Below the pieces are notes generated by a model, which worked only from the letters and a program-made list of their open reading frames with translations, did not search any database and was not told the DNA's origin. A stretch of DNA of 64,000 bases from Tubulanus polymorphus. Taxonomy: Eukaryota; Nemertea; Palaeonemertea; Tubulaniformes; Tubulanidae. Below, piece by piece: positions 1-11,571 of the stretch (position 1 is its first letter; each line of letters begins with the position of its first letter). The stretch lies in the NCBI RefSeq assembly GCF_964204645.1, contig NC_134026.1, forward strand, positions 23,826,650 through 23,890,649. The letters run 5' to 3'. The position numbers were made by a program, and so were the translations under genes.

Positions 1-2541
1 GGAACAATACCGAGATGTCATAGTAAGTATGGTTTAGATTCAAAAGCTATATCTGTTTTCTAATTTGCATTTTGATCATATTTCGGCAAATTCTACAATC
101 CGATATAAATCATCTATAGTTGAACCAGCCGATCAGTGTGATGACCCTGGTGAACCGAACCATGGGATGAAAATCGGCAACGATTACAGCACTGGTGCGA
201 ATGTCAGCTTCATTTGTGACATTGGTCACGATTTAGAAGGTAGTGCGGTTAGATATTGTCTTGAAAACCAAACTTGGAGTGGTGAACAACCCAAATGTAA
301 CAGTAAGTTGCAGCAGTAATTTTCCTGTGTTGAAATGATTACCAAGTTTTTTTCTATATTCATTACAAAACCTATTACAGTACGTACTTGTCCTCCACTG
401 ACAGCACCGGTCAACGGTGCAGTTAATGCTAGCGGTTTTCAATTTGGAGATGATGCTGTTTACGCATGCGACACTGGATTCATCTTGACCGGCTCAAACC
501 TCCGCAGCTGTTCCCATTTTGGAAACTGGACTGAGTCGGATCCTATTTGTAAAGGTAGGTAAATATATCGATATTTTCTTGGTCTGGAATGTATAGATAA
601 CTAAACGTATTGGATTTACTTAAAAAACCAATCCAAGCTCTTCAGAGAAATGTATTGTTTCTGTATTGCAGAAGTAGAATGTCCTCCACCTGTACACTAC
701 GTGCATAGTGATGTTGCCTATAATGGTGTTTCTGTCAATAGCATGGCTACATATTCGTGTGACATCGGTTTCGAAATGGAAGGCCTAAAAGATAGAATCT
801 GTCAAATTGACGGAACATGGATTGGCGATCCACCGATTTGCAACGGTAATTAGCTTCTTCCCTATCTTGCTATATGCTTACAGAATTCTAGTATTTTGTA
901 TCAATCATCTTTTGCTAAGAAATGTGGTTATGTGGCTGGTCTGGAAACTGCATTCTCCGGTATGTTATGATCCATCAAAGGATATCAATTCTTCAAGACG
1001 TTCATAAACGCCTTACGTTATGGTACCCTAATGTATAAATTTTCAGATGATTCTGATATAAGCTCTTTCTGAAGTGACAATTGGCTAATTTCAGCGATCC
1101 GATGTGGAATGCCGGAAAACATAACGAATGGTAGAATCGATATACCTGACGACCTTTATATGCATAACGCGACATATACCTGTAATGCTGGATTTCATAT
1201 TCTTGCTGATGGTAATCCAACCTCAGTAATAGTTACCTGCTTGATAACTGGTAATTGGAGCCAGTCCAACCTTGATTGTGTCCGTGAGTAAATACAGCCT
1301 GCAACAAAAGATTAATAAAGATTATGACAAGACAGTTAATAAGTCTCCAATGTGTCTATTCTAGAAATTACCAGTAGCACAACGCCTATACCAACAATTT
1401 CATTGAAAACAAGTGCAAATACTTTTAAAACGACGGAAAATACAAAACCAAATGGAGAAACGACGAAGACCATCTCGGATGGACCTACGAAACATACAGC
1501 AGTCATGACCAGTGAATCGTCTTCGACCAGTGCGCCATCTATATTGCCCTCCACAACAAGCGGGTATACGGACATCACAACCGGTAAAATAAGACCATCA
1601 TCAGCGGGTTCAAAGAAACCAACGCCAGTGACTGGTGAGTCGTCTACATGTACTTCCTCCAGTGCAACACGTAATGTTACCTCGGAATCAACTGATCACA
1701 CAAGCACATCCCCCATCAACACATCACCTACTTCCACGGATGTTATATCAACGTCAACGTTCCGTTCAATCACCCCAAATGACACAAGTTAGTACTTTCC
1801 GTGATCTAATATACTAGAATGATCTTCTTAATAGGTGACTCTGTTTTTTTTCATTCAAAGGTGTCCCTCCCACCGATCTGCAGAAGAACACGCAAGACGA
1901 GACTCCTGGTAATCTTCTGTCGATACATGTGAATAATGTACAAACGCAATAAGTTTTCAAGCTTTTTTACTGTTATTTCCTTAAATTGAGTCTATTTTTG
2001 CCATTGTAAGGATCCGGTGTTATCATTGGTTGTGTGGTCGCTGGACTAGTGCTGTTTATTCTGGTGACGCTGATGGCTTACTACGTAAAGAACAGGTAAA
2101 CCAATCATCGATATCGTCTTATGCAACCATGAACACGCACTAGCTCAGATATGAATTTCGTCTTATTCTTTCGCCCCACCGTTGGAGGCCGTGAGGCAGC
2201 GATAACTGAATCAGGGACGTAGTTCATGACCTCTTAGCCAGTTAGCGATATCAATTAAATTCAATCTTGCGACGATGATAATTTCAACAACCTTATTCGA
2301 AGTTTTTTCAATTCTATTTTTGATTATTTGAACCTATAGGCGTGCTGCATATACATCAGAGACTCCCGCGAACGGATTTGAGAATCCTATCTATGCCAAT
2401 CCTCATGAATCTCCGATACAAATCAACAGTGATGGTGACGTGGAATATAAGCCATCGGGTAGAACTACCGATATCTTCTTAAATCGCAATGACGGTGCGT
2501 TCGTGTTAGAAAATGCCCTATACGGTGAAACAAATGCTTGA
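1..2541 (+). CDS. Sushi-domain type I membrane protein with mucin-like stalk (5'-partial)
   Basis: Exons read by GT-AG and frame: <1-22, 120-302, 381-554, 672-845, 1095-1283, 1365-1787, 1861-1908, 2011-2095, 2340-2541; 499 residues are visible. The first exon is the last few residues of a sushi (CCP) domain ending in PRCH, and the next four exons each encode one complete sushi domain with four cysteines and the W-x-G/S-x-x-P-x-C ending. Exon 1365-1787 is a Ser/Thr/Pro-rich stalk, probably O-glycosylated. Exon 2011-2095 gives one transmembrane helix (GVIIGCVVAGLVLFILVTLM). The roughly 65-residue tail contains an NPIY motif, a possible internalisation or docking site. Introns before the transmembrane exon are all phase 1, as in exon-shuffled ectodomains. 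It is probably a cell-surface binding or complement-receptor-like protein, with ligand unknown. It is a tandem paralogue of the next gene. The start lies upstream of the window. Confidence 0.85.
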
Positions 2542-2742
2542 TTAGACACCATTTGTGAAATATATTCTATACATTCTATACATTATATCACTATCAGAGT
2601 TATGTAATGATCTAATGTTGTTGCGCATGTACAGAAAAGATAAATGTGCTAAAACATCGGTAGCAACTAAAATATATAATGCCATCTATGGGAGAATGAA
2701 AATGTATACACAATAACTACATAATACTATGTTTTATCATTC

Positions 2743-2748
2743 AATAAA
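2743..2748 (+). terminator. Polyadenylation signal AATAAA of the first sushi gene
   Basis: A canonical AATAAA lies about 200 bases after the stop codon at 2539-2541, in an AT-rich 3' UTR. It is the first good signal after that stop. Confidence 0.6.
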
Positions 2749-3124
2749 TACATCAGTGATTATTTTCTCTTGAAATACGGTTATTTTTTGTCGTCTTTGC
2801 TTTGTTTCTATTGAAAAAGGACTTTACGCAGAATTAAATCCTTTTAGGTTTGTATAGGTAGGCTTTATAGTTTAGCAGGAAATACACCATAGTCCGATTG
2901 AAGACAAGAACTATGACCAGGAAGCTGTTGTTAATCTACGTTGATATCTAAATGGACTCTAGAACGGTATTATGCGTGATTACACGTATATGGATCAAAA
3001 TAAGATTTTTTTCATGTCTTAATCGTGTCCCACTAATCTAATATTAATATTGTCATGATAAAGAAAAGTAACTCATGATCATAGGACACGAATACTCAAT
3101 TAAGCTGTAGGGCACTGTCTTAGA
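2749..3124. other. Intergenic spacer between the two sushi genes
   Basis: This short spacer of about 375 bp contains no coding signal that I can see. It must hold the promoter and 5' UTR of the next gene unless an upstream non-coding exon exists. I see no clear TATA box. Confidence 0.5.
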
Positions 3125-6100
3125 ATGACGTTCATTCGGATTATTATCGACCTGTTAATCTTCATTTTTCTCGTGGAATGTACATCTGGTAGGGTCTAAT
3201 TGATTTAAACTTTAATTTTCGAATGAACCAAAGACGTTTAAAATTGCATAAACAATTCTTCATTTTTCTTCAAAAAAATACCATTTAGGAACCGTACATC
3301 GGGTTAAAACACCAACAGATTATCCAAAACCGTATACGAGAAGTATGACAGGTACAACGGAAAGCGACCGAGCAAACATGATAATACGTGCAAAGGTTGC
3401 AGAACTTGATTTTAATGGTAGGGATTACCTACAGATTGCAGACACAGTTTCCAGTTCGTGCTTCATCACAAAGGAAAGTTTGATTGCCGAGTACGACAGA
3501 GACAACAGAAAGTACGAGAAATACGTACTTTTTTCGCAGAATCCGCAAATATGTTACAATTTCCAAGTTCGAAGCCGGTATCCAAAAAATACAAAACACA
3601 CAGGTTTTAGGATTGAAATGACAGGTAAGGGTTTACATCACACCAACAAACGAGAATATATTTCCAACCATTTTCTAGAAATAAATGACTCATTCAAATA
3701 AATGACTCTCTCAAAATAATAATTCATTTACGATTAACTTATGATACAATAATCTTAACATTCATACGTATCACGTTTTTTCTCCTATCAAAAATAAATC
3801 GGTATGGATTTTACTCACCATACATTATGTGTTTCTAGAAATACCAAAATGTAATGGTAACTTCATAAATTACGATGAGGGTGATATAGTCTCGCCAGGT
3901 TATCCCAAATGTAAGTATAAGCCCGGCACGCATTGCAAATGGAATATCTTCGCTGAGGTGGGACAACGATTGGAAATAACGTTCATCGAATTCGAACTAC
4001 GATTAAATAACGACAAAGTAATGATAGATTCGGGGAGACATTATGAATTTACGAATCGCAAGGGAAAAAAGGGAAAGCCCTTCGTCACATACTCATATAA
4101 TGCAACTGTTGAATTTGTAACATTTGGCACATGGAATAGCCATAAGTCTTATGATGGATTTCGACTCAGTTTTTCAGGTGAGAATATGATCTCGGATCTA
4201 AGTCTAGTAGATCAGGTTTTTATTGTCTTCTCTGACACAAGCAACTGTTCTTTTTTTAGTCGTTGGATGTAAAGACAGATATCTGCCAAGAGGGGGCCAT
4301 CGAAAGTTCGAAGAATTCGATAGATATTATCACGATGGATTTGTTATGAGATATAATTGCCATACTGGTTTTAAGTTACCGAACGGGGAGCACAGGGGCA
4401 TGGTTGAGTGTAAGCGAAATGGAAATGAATGGGCCTGGAAAGGGCGAGTGATTGATTGCATCGGTAAGTGAAAAATTGTGCAACATACACCATCATGCAA
4501 GAAGTTAATTTTCCCAAATCGGTGACATACATTGATCTAGCACCAGCTTCAAACCCTGTCTATTGGTGATTGTGATTATTCTCAGTAGTATGAGAGGTTG
4601 AATGATAGTGCCCGAGTTCGTACTCGGTCTACTGATGAGATTCATCGGTTATTTTCAGGTGTTACATGCAGCAAACCGGGAAAACCCACGTATGGTGACG
4701 TCGTATATGCTGCAACAGAATACGGAAGTAAGGCTACGTACAGTTGCAGTCAAGGCGCATCATTGCATGGTGATAACGTCAGAACTTGTCTCGGAAATGG
4801 CCAGTGGTCTGGGGAAATTCCAACATGCACTCGTAAGCGCCTTTTGAACTTTAGAAGCGGATGAGAAAATATATTTATATATTGTTAAGACAGCTGACAT
4901 ATCGTTATTTCAGCCGTATCAACTGTCGCTCCCATATGTGATGATCCCGGTAGACCTCAGGATGGAAAGAAATTAGGAGATGATTATAGCCTTGGTTCCA
5001 TTGTAACATTTGAATGTGATGTAGGACACAATCTCATCGGCGAAAAACAGATAACTTGCATAAAAGGCAAATGGAACCACCCAGTTCCCGAATGCAGATG
5101 TAAGTTCTTAAGATACGTTTTGCCGAAACTCTATATAATCAGAAGCCGGTACGTGATATTTGCATTTTTCATTTGAAGTGGTGACATGCCTTCCGTTATC
5201 TAATCCCAAAAATGGAGTCGTCGTTCTAGATGGACTAGAATATGGCGATGTTGCGATTTATAATTGTTCGAAGGGATATATTTTAAATGGAACGGAAACC
5301 AGGCAGTGTAGCGAGGATGGTAACTGGATGAATGATCCTCCCATATGTCGAGGTGAAATCTCCTAAACATTTATCGACTTATCGTATTGATGAGGAGAGT
5401 GCTATAGATTATCGAATCTCCAGAGATTTATACAACTGTCTGGACAAGGAAATATGATTTTTTAAGATATCTTTTTCAGAGGTCAATTGCGAGGCTCCAA
5501 GATATAATGCCCACTGTACGGTAGAGGTAAGTGGACAAGGGCTTGGGGAAGTGGCTACATATAGCTGTGATACTGGTTACAGGTTGCTGGGATTAGAACA
5601 AAGATTCTGCGAGGCAAACGAAATGTGGAGTGGTGAAGCCCCGTCCTGTGAAAGTAAGTTGATCTAAGATGCCACATACCCAAGAAAAAGCATTCTAGAT
5701 GCTTACTTTTTACGTCTTTATTAAGACAACTAGGACGGACCAGAATAATAGTACAATGATTGATTGAATTTGAAAAGAAATACAGGGGATCATTAGGGGG
5801 GGGGGGCGATAGGTGTGAACGCTCCCTCTTTTTGAATTTGAGTTCTGCAAAAAATGAAAGTCCAAAATGATTTTAACAATTTCTGCACTTTGAGTACTCG
5901 AACCACAAACCACGATGTTTGAGTGCGACTTCGAGGTCGAATGATTATGAAAAGATATGTTTGGCTGTTCTTCTATTCCCAAAAAACCTCTCCCTAGAAA
6001 AAATTTTAGCGACACCCCTGTAATACACGTTCTGGGGCTTCAGACGAAGTCCATGTAGCTCTTACCGATATATTGTTACTATAGCCATTACGTGTTCCTC

Positions 6101-9100
6101 ACTGATTGATCCAATTAATGGGCACGTCGTGACCGAAGATGGTATTCAATTTGGCGATGAAGCGATTTACAACTGCAGTGTTGGTTTCACATTGAATGGC
6201 ATTGCATCAAGAACTTGTACATTAAACGGTACATGGAGTGGGGAAATACCAATTTGTACAGGTATGATTTGAAAGAAATTTCCTAAGTGGAACTGTAAAC
6301 CATCTTGTATCACAACAGTAGACAATATCATTTCAGTAACCACATGTATGCCCTTAGCAAATCCATCAAATGGAAATGTGAACATCTCTAATGGTTTATC
6401 ATATGGAAGCGTTGCAACTTATTCTTGCTCTTCCTGCTACAAACTCACAGGAAAGTCTACAAGCAGAACATGTGAAGTAGATGGAAAATGGACAAGCGTT
6501 GAACCAGTTTGTCAAGGTATGGTGATCCCAGAAATGAAGAAGATATTACATTCAATATCGCTTATATCGCGGTGATAATTTGTTATTTAGAGGTTAAATG
6601 CGCAAATCCACGTGAGATTAGAAATGGAAAAATGAGTTCCACATCAACGACTTGTGGATCTATTGTAAAGTATGACTGTGATGAAGGATTTCATTTCGGC
6701 AGTCAGATCACTGAGACGTCGGCATCTATATCCTGCCAGGAAAATGGGCAATGGAATGCTGAAGTCGGAGACTGCACAGGTAAGATCCTTCGAGAGAAAC
6801 ATCTTGATATTTCATAGAAGCGTATGATTATTGGAGGAAAGCTACCTTCGTGTTCAGTGTTTGTGGATAACACAATGTAATTTTGCTTTTAATCTAGTAA
6901 ATACATGCCAGTCGTTAGTAAATCCATCACATGGAAAGGTAGCCTTATCTGACAGTTTATCATACGGAAGCACTGCAACTTATTCCTGTTCTTCCTGTTA
7001 CAAACTAACTGGAAAGTCGTCGAAGAGAATTTGCAGAGCTGATGGAAAATGGACCGGTACTGAAACAGTTTGCAAAGGTATGGCAATCGCACAAACGAGA
7101 AAATGAAAAAAAGTATATGTATTCAGAAATACCTATGTAGTCGCATGATTTTGTTATATAGAGGTTGAATGCTCGAATCCTCTCGGAATTGCAAATGGAA
7201 ATATGAGTTTCACGTCAACGACATGTGGATCTATTGTGAAATACGACTGTGATAAAGGGTTTCATTTCGGCAGTCAGATTTCTGAGACATCGGCATCTAT
7301 ATCCTGCCAGGAAAATGGGCAATGGAATGCTGAAGTCGGAGACTGCACAAGTAAGATCCTTCGAGAGGAACATCTTGATATTTCATAGAAGCGTATGATT
7401 ATTGGAGGAAAACTACCTTTGTGTTCAGTGTTTGTGAGTAACACAAATATGTCATTTTGCTTTTGTTCTAGTAAATACATGCCCATCGTTAGCAAGACCA
7501 TCAAATGGAAAGGTAGCCTTATCTGACAGTTTATCATATGGAAGCATTGCAACTTATTCCTGTTCTTCCTGTTACAAACTAACTGGAAAATCGTCGAAGA
7601 GAATTTGTGGAGCTGATGGAAAATGGACCGGTACTGAACCAGTTTGCAAAGGTATGGCCATTGCACAAACGAGAAAATTTAAAAAAGTATATATATTCAG
7701 AAATACCTATGTAGTAGCATGATTTTGTTATATAGAGGTTGAATGCTCGAATCCTTTCGGAATTGCAAATGGAACTATGAGTTTCACATCAACGACTTGT
7801 GGATCTATTGTGAAATACGACTGTGATAAAGGGTTTCATTTCGGCAGTCAGATCACTGAGACGTCGGCATCTATATCCTGCCAGGAAAATGGGCAATGGA
7901 ATGCTGAAGTCGGAGATTGCACAGGTACGATCTTTCGGGAGGAACATCTTGATATTTCATAGAAACATATGATTTTCGAAGGAAAATTACCTTCGTGTTC
8001 AGTTTTCGGAAGTAACACAAATATGTCATTTTGCTATTTGTTCTAGGAAATACGTGCCAGTCGTTAGCAAGTCCATCAAATGGAAATGTGGCTCTATCTG
8101 ACAAGTTATCATATGGAAGCACTGCAACTTATTCTTGCTCTTCCTGTTACAAACTAACTGGAAAATCAACGAAGAGAATTTGTAAAGCTGACGGAAAATG
8201 GACAGGACTTGAACCAGTTTGTGAAGGTATGGCCATCTCAGATATAAGAAAATGAGAAAAAATATATGCCTTCAGAAATGTAGTTGCATTATTTTGTCAC
8301 ATAGAGGTTAAATGCACAAATCCACTCGGAATTGCAAATGGAAATATGATTTTCACATCAACGACTTGTGGATCTATTGTGAAATACGACTGTGATAAAG
8401 GGTTTCATTTCGGAAGTCAGATTTCTGAGACGTCGGCGTTTATATCCTGCCAAGAAAATGGGCAATGGAATTCTGAAGTCGGAGACTGCACAGGTAAGAT
8501 CCTTCGGGAGGAATATCTTGATATTTCATAGAAGCGTATGATTATTGGAGGAGAGCTACCTTCGTGTTCAGTGTTTGTGGGTAACACAAATATGTCATTT
8601 TGCTTTTAATCTAGTAAATACGTGCCAGTCGTTAGCAAGTCCATCACATGGAAAGGTAGCCTTATCTGACAGTTTATCATATGGAAGCACTGCAACTTAT
8701 TCCTGTTCTTCCTGTTACAAACTAACTGGAAAATCGTCGAAGAGAATTTGCAGAGCTGATGGAAAATGGACCGGTACTGAACCAGTTTGCAAAGGTATGG
8801 CCATCGCACAAACAAGAAAATGAAAAAAATATATATATTCAGAAATACCTATGTAGTTGCATGATTTTTCTTATATAGAGGTTGAATGCTCGAATCCTCT
8901 CGGAATTGCAAACGGAACTATGAGTTTCACATCAACGACTTGTGGATCTATTGTGAAATACGACTGTGATAAAGGATTTCATTTCGGCAGTCAGATTTCT
9001 GAAAGATCGGCGCTTATATCCTGCCAGGAAAATGGGCAATGGAATTCTGAAGTCGGAGATTGTACAGGTAAGATCCTTCGAGAGGAACATCTTGATATTT

Positions 9101-11563
9101 CATAGAAGTATGATTTTTGGAGGAAAACTACCTTTGTGTTCAGTGTTTGTGGGTAACGCAAATATGTCATTTTGCTTTTGTTCTAGTAAATACATGCCAG
9201 TCGTTAGCAAGTCCATCAAATGGAAAGGTAGCCTTGTCTGACAGTTTATCATATGGAAGCACTGCAACTTATTCTTGCTCTTCCTGTTACAAACTAACTG
9301 GAAAATCAACGAAGAGAATTTGTAAAGCTGACGGAAAATGGACAGGACTTGAACCAGTTTGTGAAGGTATGGCCATCTCAGATATAAGAAAATGAGAAAA
9401 AATATATACCTTCAGAAATACCTATGTAGTTGCATTATTTTGTCACATAGAGGTTAAATGCACAAATCCACTCGGAATTGCAAATGGAAATATGAGTTTC
9501 ACATCAACGACTTGTGGATCTATTGTGAAATACGACTGTGATAAAGGGTTTCATTTCGGAAGTCAGATTTCTGAGACGTCGGCGTTTATATCCTGCCAAG
9601 AAAATAGGCAATGGAATTCTGAAGTCGGAGACTGCACAGGTAAGATCCTTCGGGAGGAATATCTTGATATTTCATAGAAGCGTATGATTATTGGAGGAGA
9701 GCTACCTACGTGTTCAGTGTTTGTGGGTAACACAAATATGTCATTTTGCTTTTAATCTAGTAAATACGTGCCAGTCGTTAGCAAGTCCATCAAATGGAAA
9801 GGTAGCCTTATCTGACAGTTTATCATATGGAAGCACTGCAACTTATTCTTGCTCTTCCTGTTACAAACTAACTGGAAAATCAACGATGAGAATTTGTAAA
9901 GCTGACGGAAAATGGACAGGACTTGAACCAGTTTGTGAAGGTTTGGCCATCTCAGATATAAGAAAATGAGAAAAAATATATACTTTCAGAAATACCTATG
10001 TAGTTGCATTATTTTGTCACATAGAGGTTAAATGCACAAATCCACTCGGAATTGCAAATGGAAATATGCGTTTCACATCGAAGACTTGTGGATCTATTGT
10101 GAAATACGACTGTGATAAAGGATTCCATTTCGGCAGTCAGATTTCTGAGACGTCGGCATCTATATCCTGCCAGGAAAATGGGCAATGGAACGCTGAAGTC
10201 GGAGACTGCACAGGTAAGATCCTTCGGGAGGAACATCTTGATATTTCATAGAAGCGTATGATTATTAGAGGAAAGCTACCTTCGTGTTCAGTGTTTGTGG
10301 GTAACACAATGTAATTTTGCTTTTAATCTAGTAAATACGTGCCAGTCGTTAGCAAGTCCATCACATGGAAAGGTAGCCTTATCTGACAGTTTATCATATG
10401 GAAGCACTGCAACTTATTCCTGTTCTTCCTGTTACAAACTTACTGGAAAATCGTCGAAGAGAATTTGTAGAGCTGATGGAAAATGGACCGGAGTTGAACC
10501 TGTTTGTGAAGGTATGATCATGTAAGAAATGATAAAATAGATATTCAGAAATGCTAATGTCATGGCGTTAATCTATGGTTTAGAAGTTAGATGCTCCGCT
10601 CCACCTGCAATTGAAAATGGAAGGATAAGTTTTACATCAACAACTTGTGGGGTGGCGCTGAAGTACGACTGTGATGAAGGATTCCATTTCGGCAGTCAGA
10701 TTTCTGAAACGTCAATATCGATTACCTGTCAGCAAAATGGCGAATGGAGTACTGAAATTGGAGATTGTAAATGTATGTTTTTACACCTGCATATTTAACT
10801 CAATTTACTATCCGGTTTACAGATATGTTAAGATCTGTTTGAATCTGAATATAGAATATATCCCTCGTATATTATTTTGCCTAGCATCAAAATGTGTCAC
10901 TTTGCTTCTTAACTTTGCAGTAAAAGAAGAACAAAAAATAGAAAATACCTCGTTGACTCCTCAGATACAAAAAACGACGTCAGCCATGAAATTCTCGTGT
11001 AAGTATTATTTGTTTAAAGGAGATATTTTGCCTTATTTTCCATGAACTTCATTGATTTCTTTTGAATTTTGATCACTTACAATTCAGATGGTGGACATAT
11101 CGAGGCAGACTCCGTTTCCGACACTAAAAGCGCGAGTATACATCAAGTGTTTCGATACTAAACATTGATTTTTGAACTAAAATTTTACAAATATTTGCTG
11201 TATTTTCTCGTCTAGATATTTTGATTATCATCGGAGGGATTGCTCTCGCTGTTATACTCGCAACTGTTCTCTTCTTGCTAGTTCGAAAAGCGCTAAAAAG
11301 GTTAGATTGATTTGGGCGATAAAAAAACTGAGGAATAGACCTCCTTAACACTTATCTATATTTCCAGGCGAAATGCTTTACCAGGGCAATGGCATCATCT
11401 TCATGACGTCGACAGGCGACCTTCGGAGAGGAACCCACCCATAAGCATCAACACGGATACCTGTCACGTTTATTACACCGCACAATGTGATGATATAGAT
11501 TGGCGGAAAAACGATTTGTACCACGACATCAAAGACGTTGAAACGTCACAAGAATTCGCTTGA
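3125..11563 (+). CDS. CUB- and sushi-domain receptor with 22 sushi modules and one transmembrane helix
   Basis: There are 29 exons: 3125-3188, 3289-3624, 3839-4177, 4260-4463, 4659-4832, 4914-5099, 5179-5352, 5480-5653, 6085-6261, then eight A/B pairs from 6337 to 10772 (listed under the repeat), 10921-10998, 11088-11135, 11216-11300, 11368-11563. The joined frame gives 1728 residues. The start at 3125 opens a signal peptide (FIRIIIDLLIFIFLVECTSG). Residues 22-133 and 134-246 are CUB domains, the first degenerate. Residues 247-609 hold six sushi domains and 610-1593 hold sixteen more. A short linker and transmembrane helix (ILIIIGGIALAVILATVLFL) follow at about 1594-1664, then a 65-residue tail. 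Almost all introns are phase 1. It resembles complement-receptor or scavenger-type surface proteins; ligand and role are inference only. Confidence 0.88.
5781..6023. mobile_element. Candidate short MITE inside a sushi-gene intron
   Basis: The long intron 5654-6084 contains a segment that begins TACAGGGG and ends CCCCTGTA, an inverted terminal pair of 8 bases or slightly more, enclosing about 225 bp with a run of ten or more G. The other introns of this gene are mostly 75-200 bp, so an insertion would explain the extra length. No clear target-site duplication is visible and no transposase is present, so the family cannot be named. Confidence 0.35.
6337..10772 (+). repeat. Eight-fold tandem array of a two-exon sushi unit (about 570 bp each)
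   Basis: Type A exons are 6337-6516, 6898-7077, 7472-7651, 8047-8226, 8615-8794, 9187-9366, 9761-9940 and 10332-10511, each exactly 180 nt. Type B exons are 6591-6779, 7162-7350, 7736-7924, 8305-8493, 8879-9067, 9451-9639, 10025-10213 and 10584-10772, each exactly 189 nt. Unit starts are spaced 561-575 bp. The introns are also alike from unit to unit, apart from the first unit and the end of the last. Type A proteins carry YSCSSCYKLTGKS; type B carry TTCGSIVKYDCD and NGQW. Each type has five cysteines instead of the usual four. Two sub-families can be told apart: one with KADGKWTGLEPVCEG followed by EVKCTNPLG, the other with RADGKWTGTEPVCKG followed by EVECSNPLG. They are interleaved along the array. 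Confidence 0.95.
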
Positions 11564-11565
11564 TA

Positions 11566-11571
11566 AATAAA
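11566..11571 (+). terminator. Polyadenylation signals after the CUB/sushi receptor
   Basis: An AATAAA lies three bases after the stop codon. A second AATAAA at 11875-11880 is a more usual distance downstream and may be the one used, giving a 3' UTR of roughly 320 bases. Confidence 0.4.

Noticed and set aside
6337-10772. Regular repeat spacing reminiscent of a CRISPR or satellite array
   Set aside because: The repeats are 561-575 bp, contain open, splice-bounded sushi exons and lie within one gene. It is a coding exon array.
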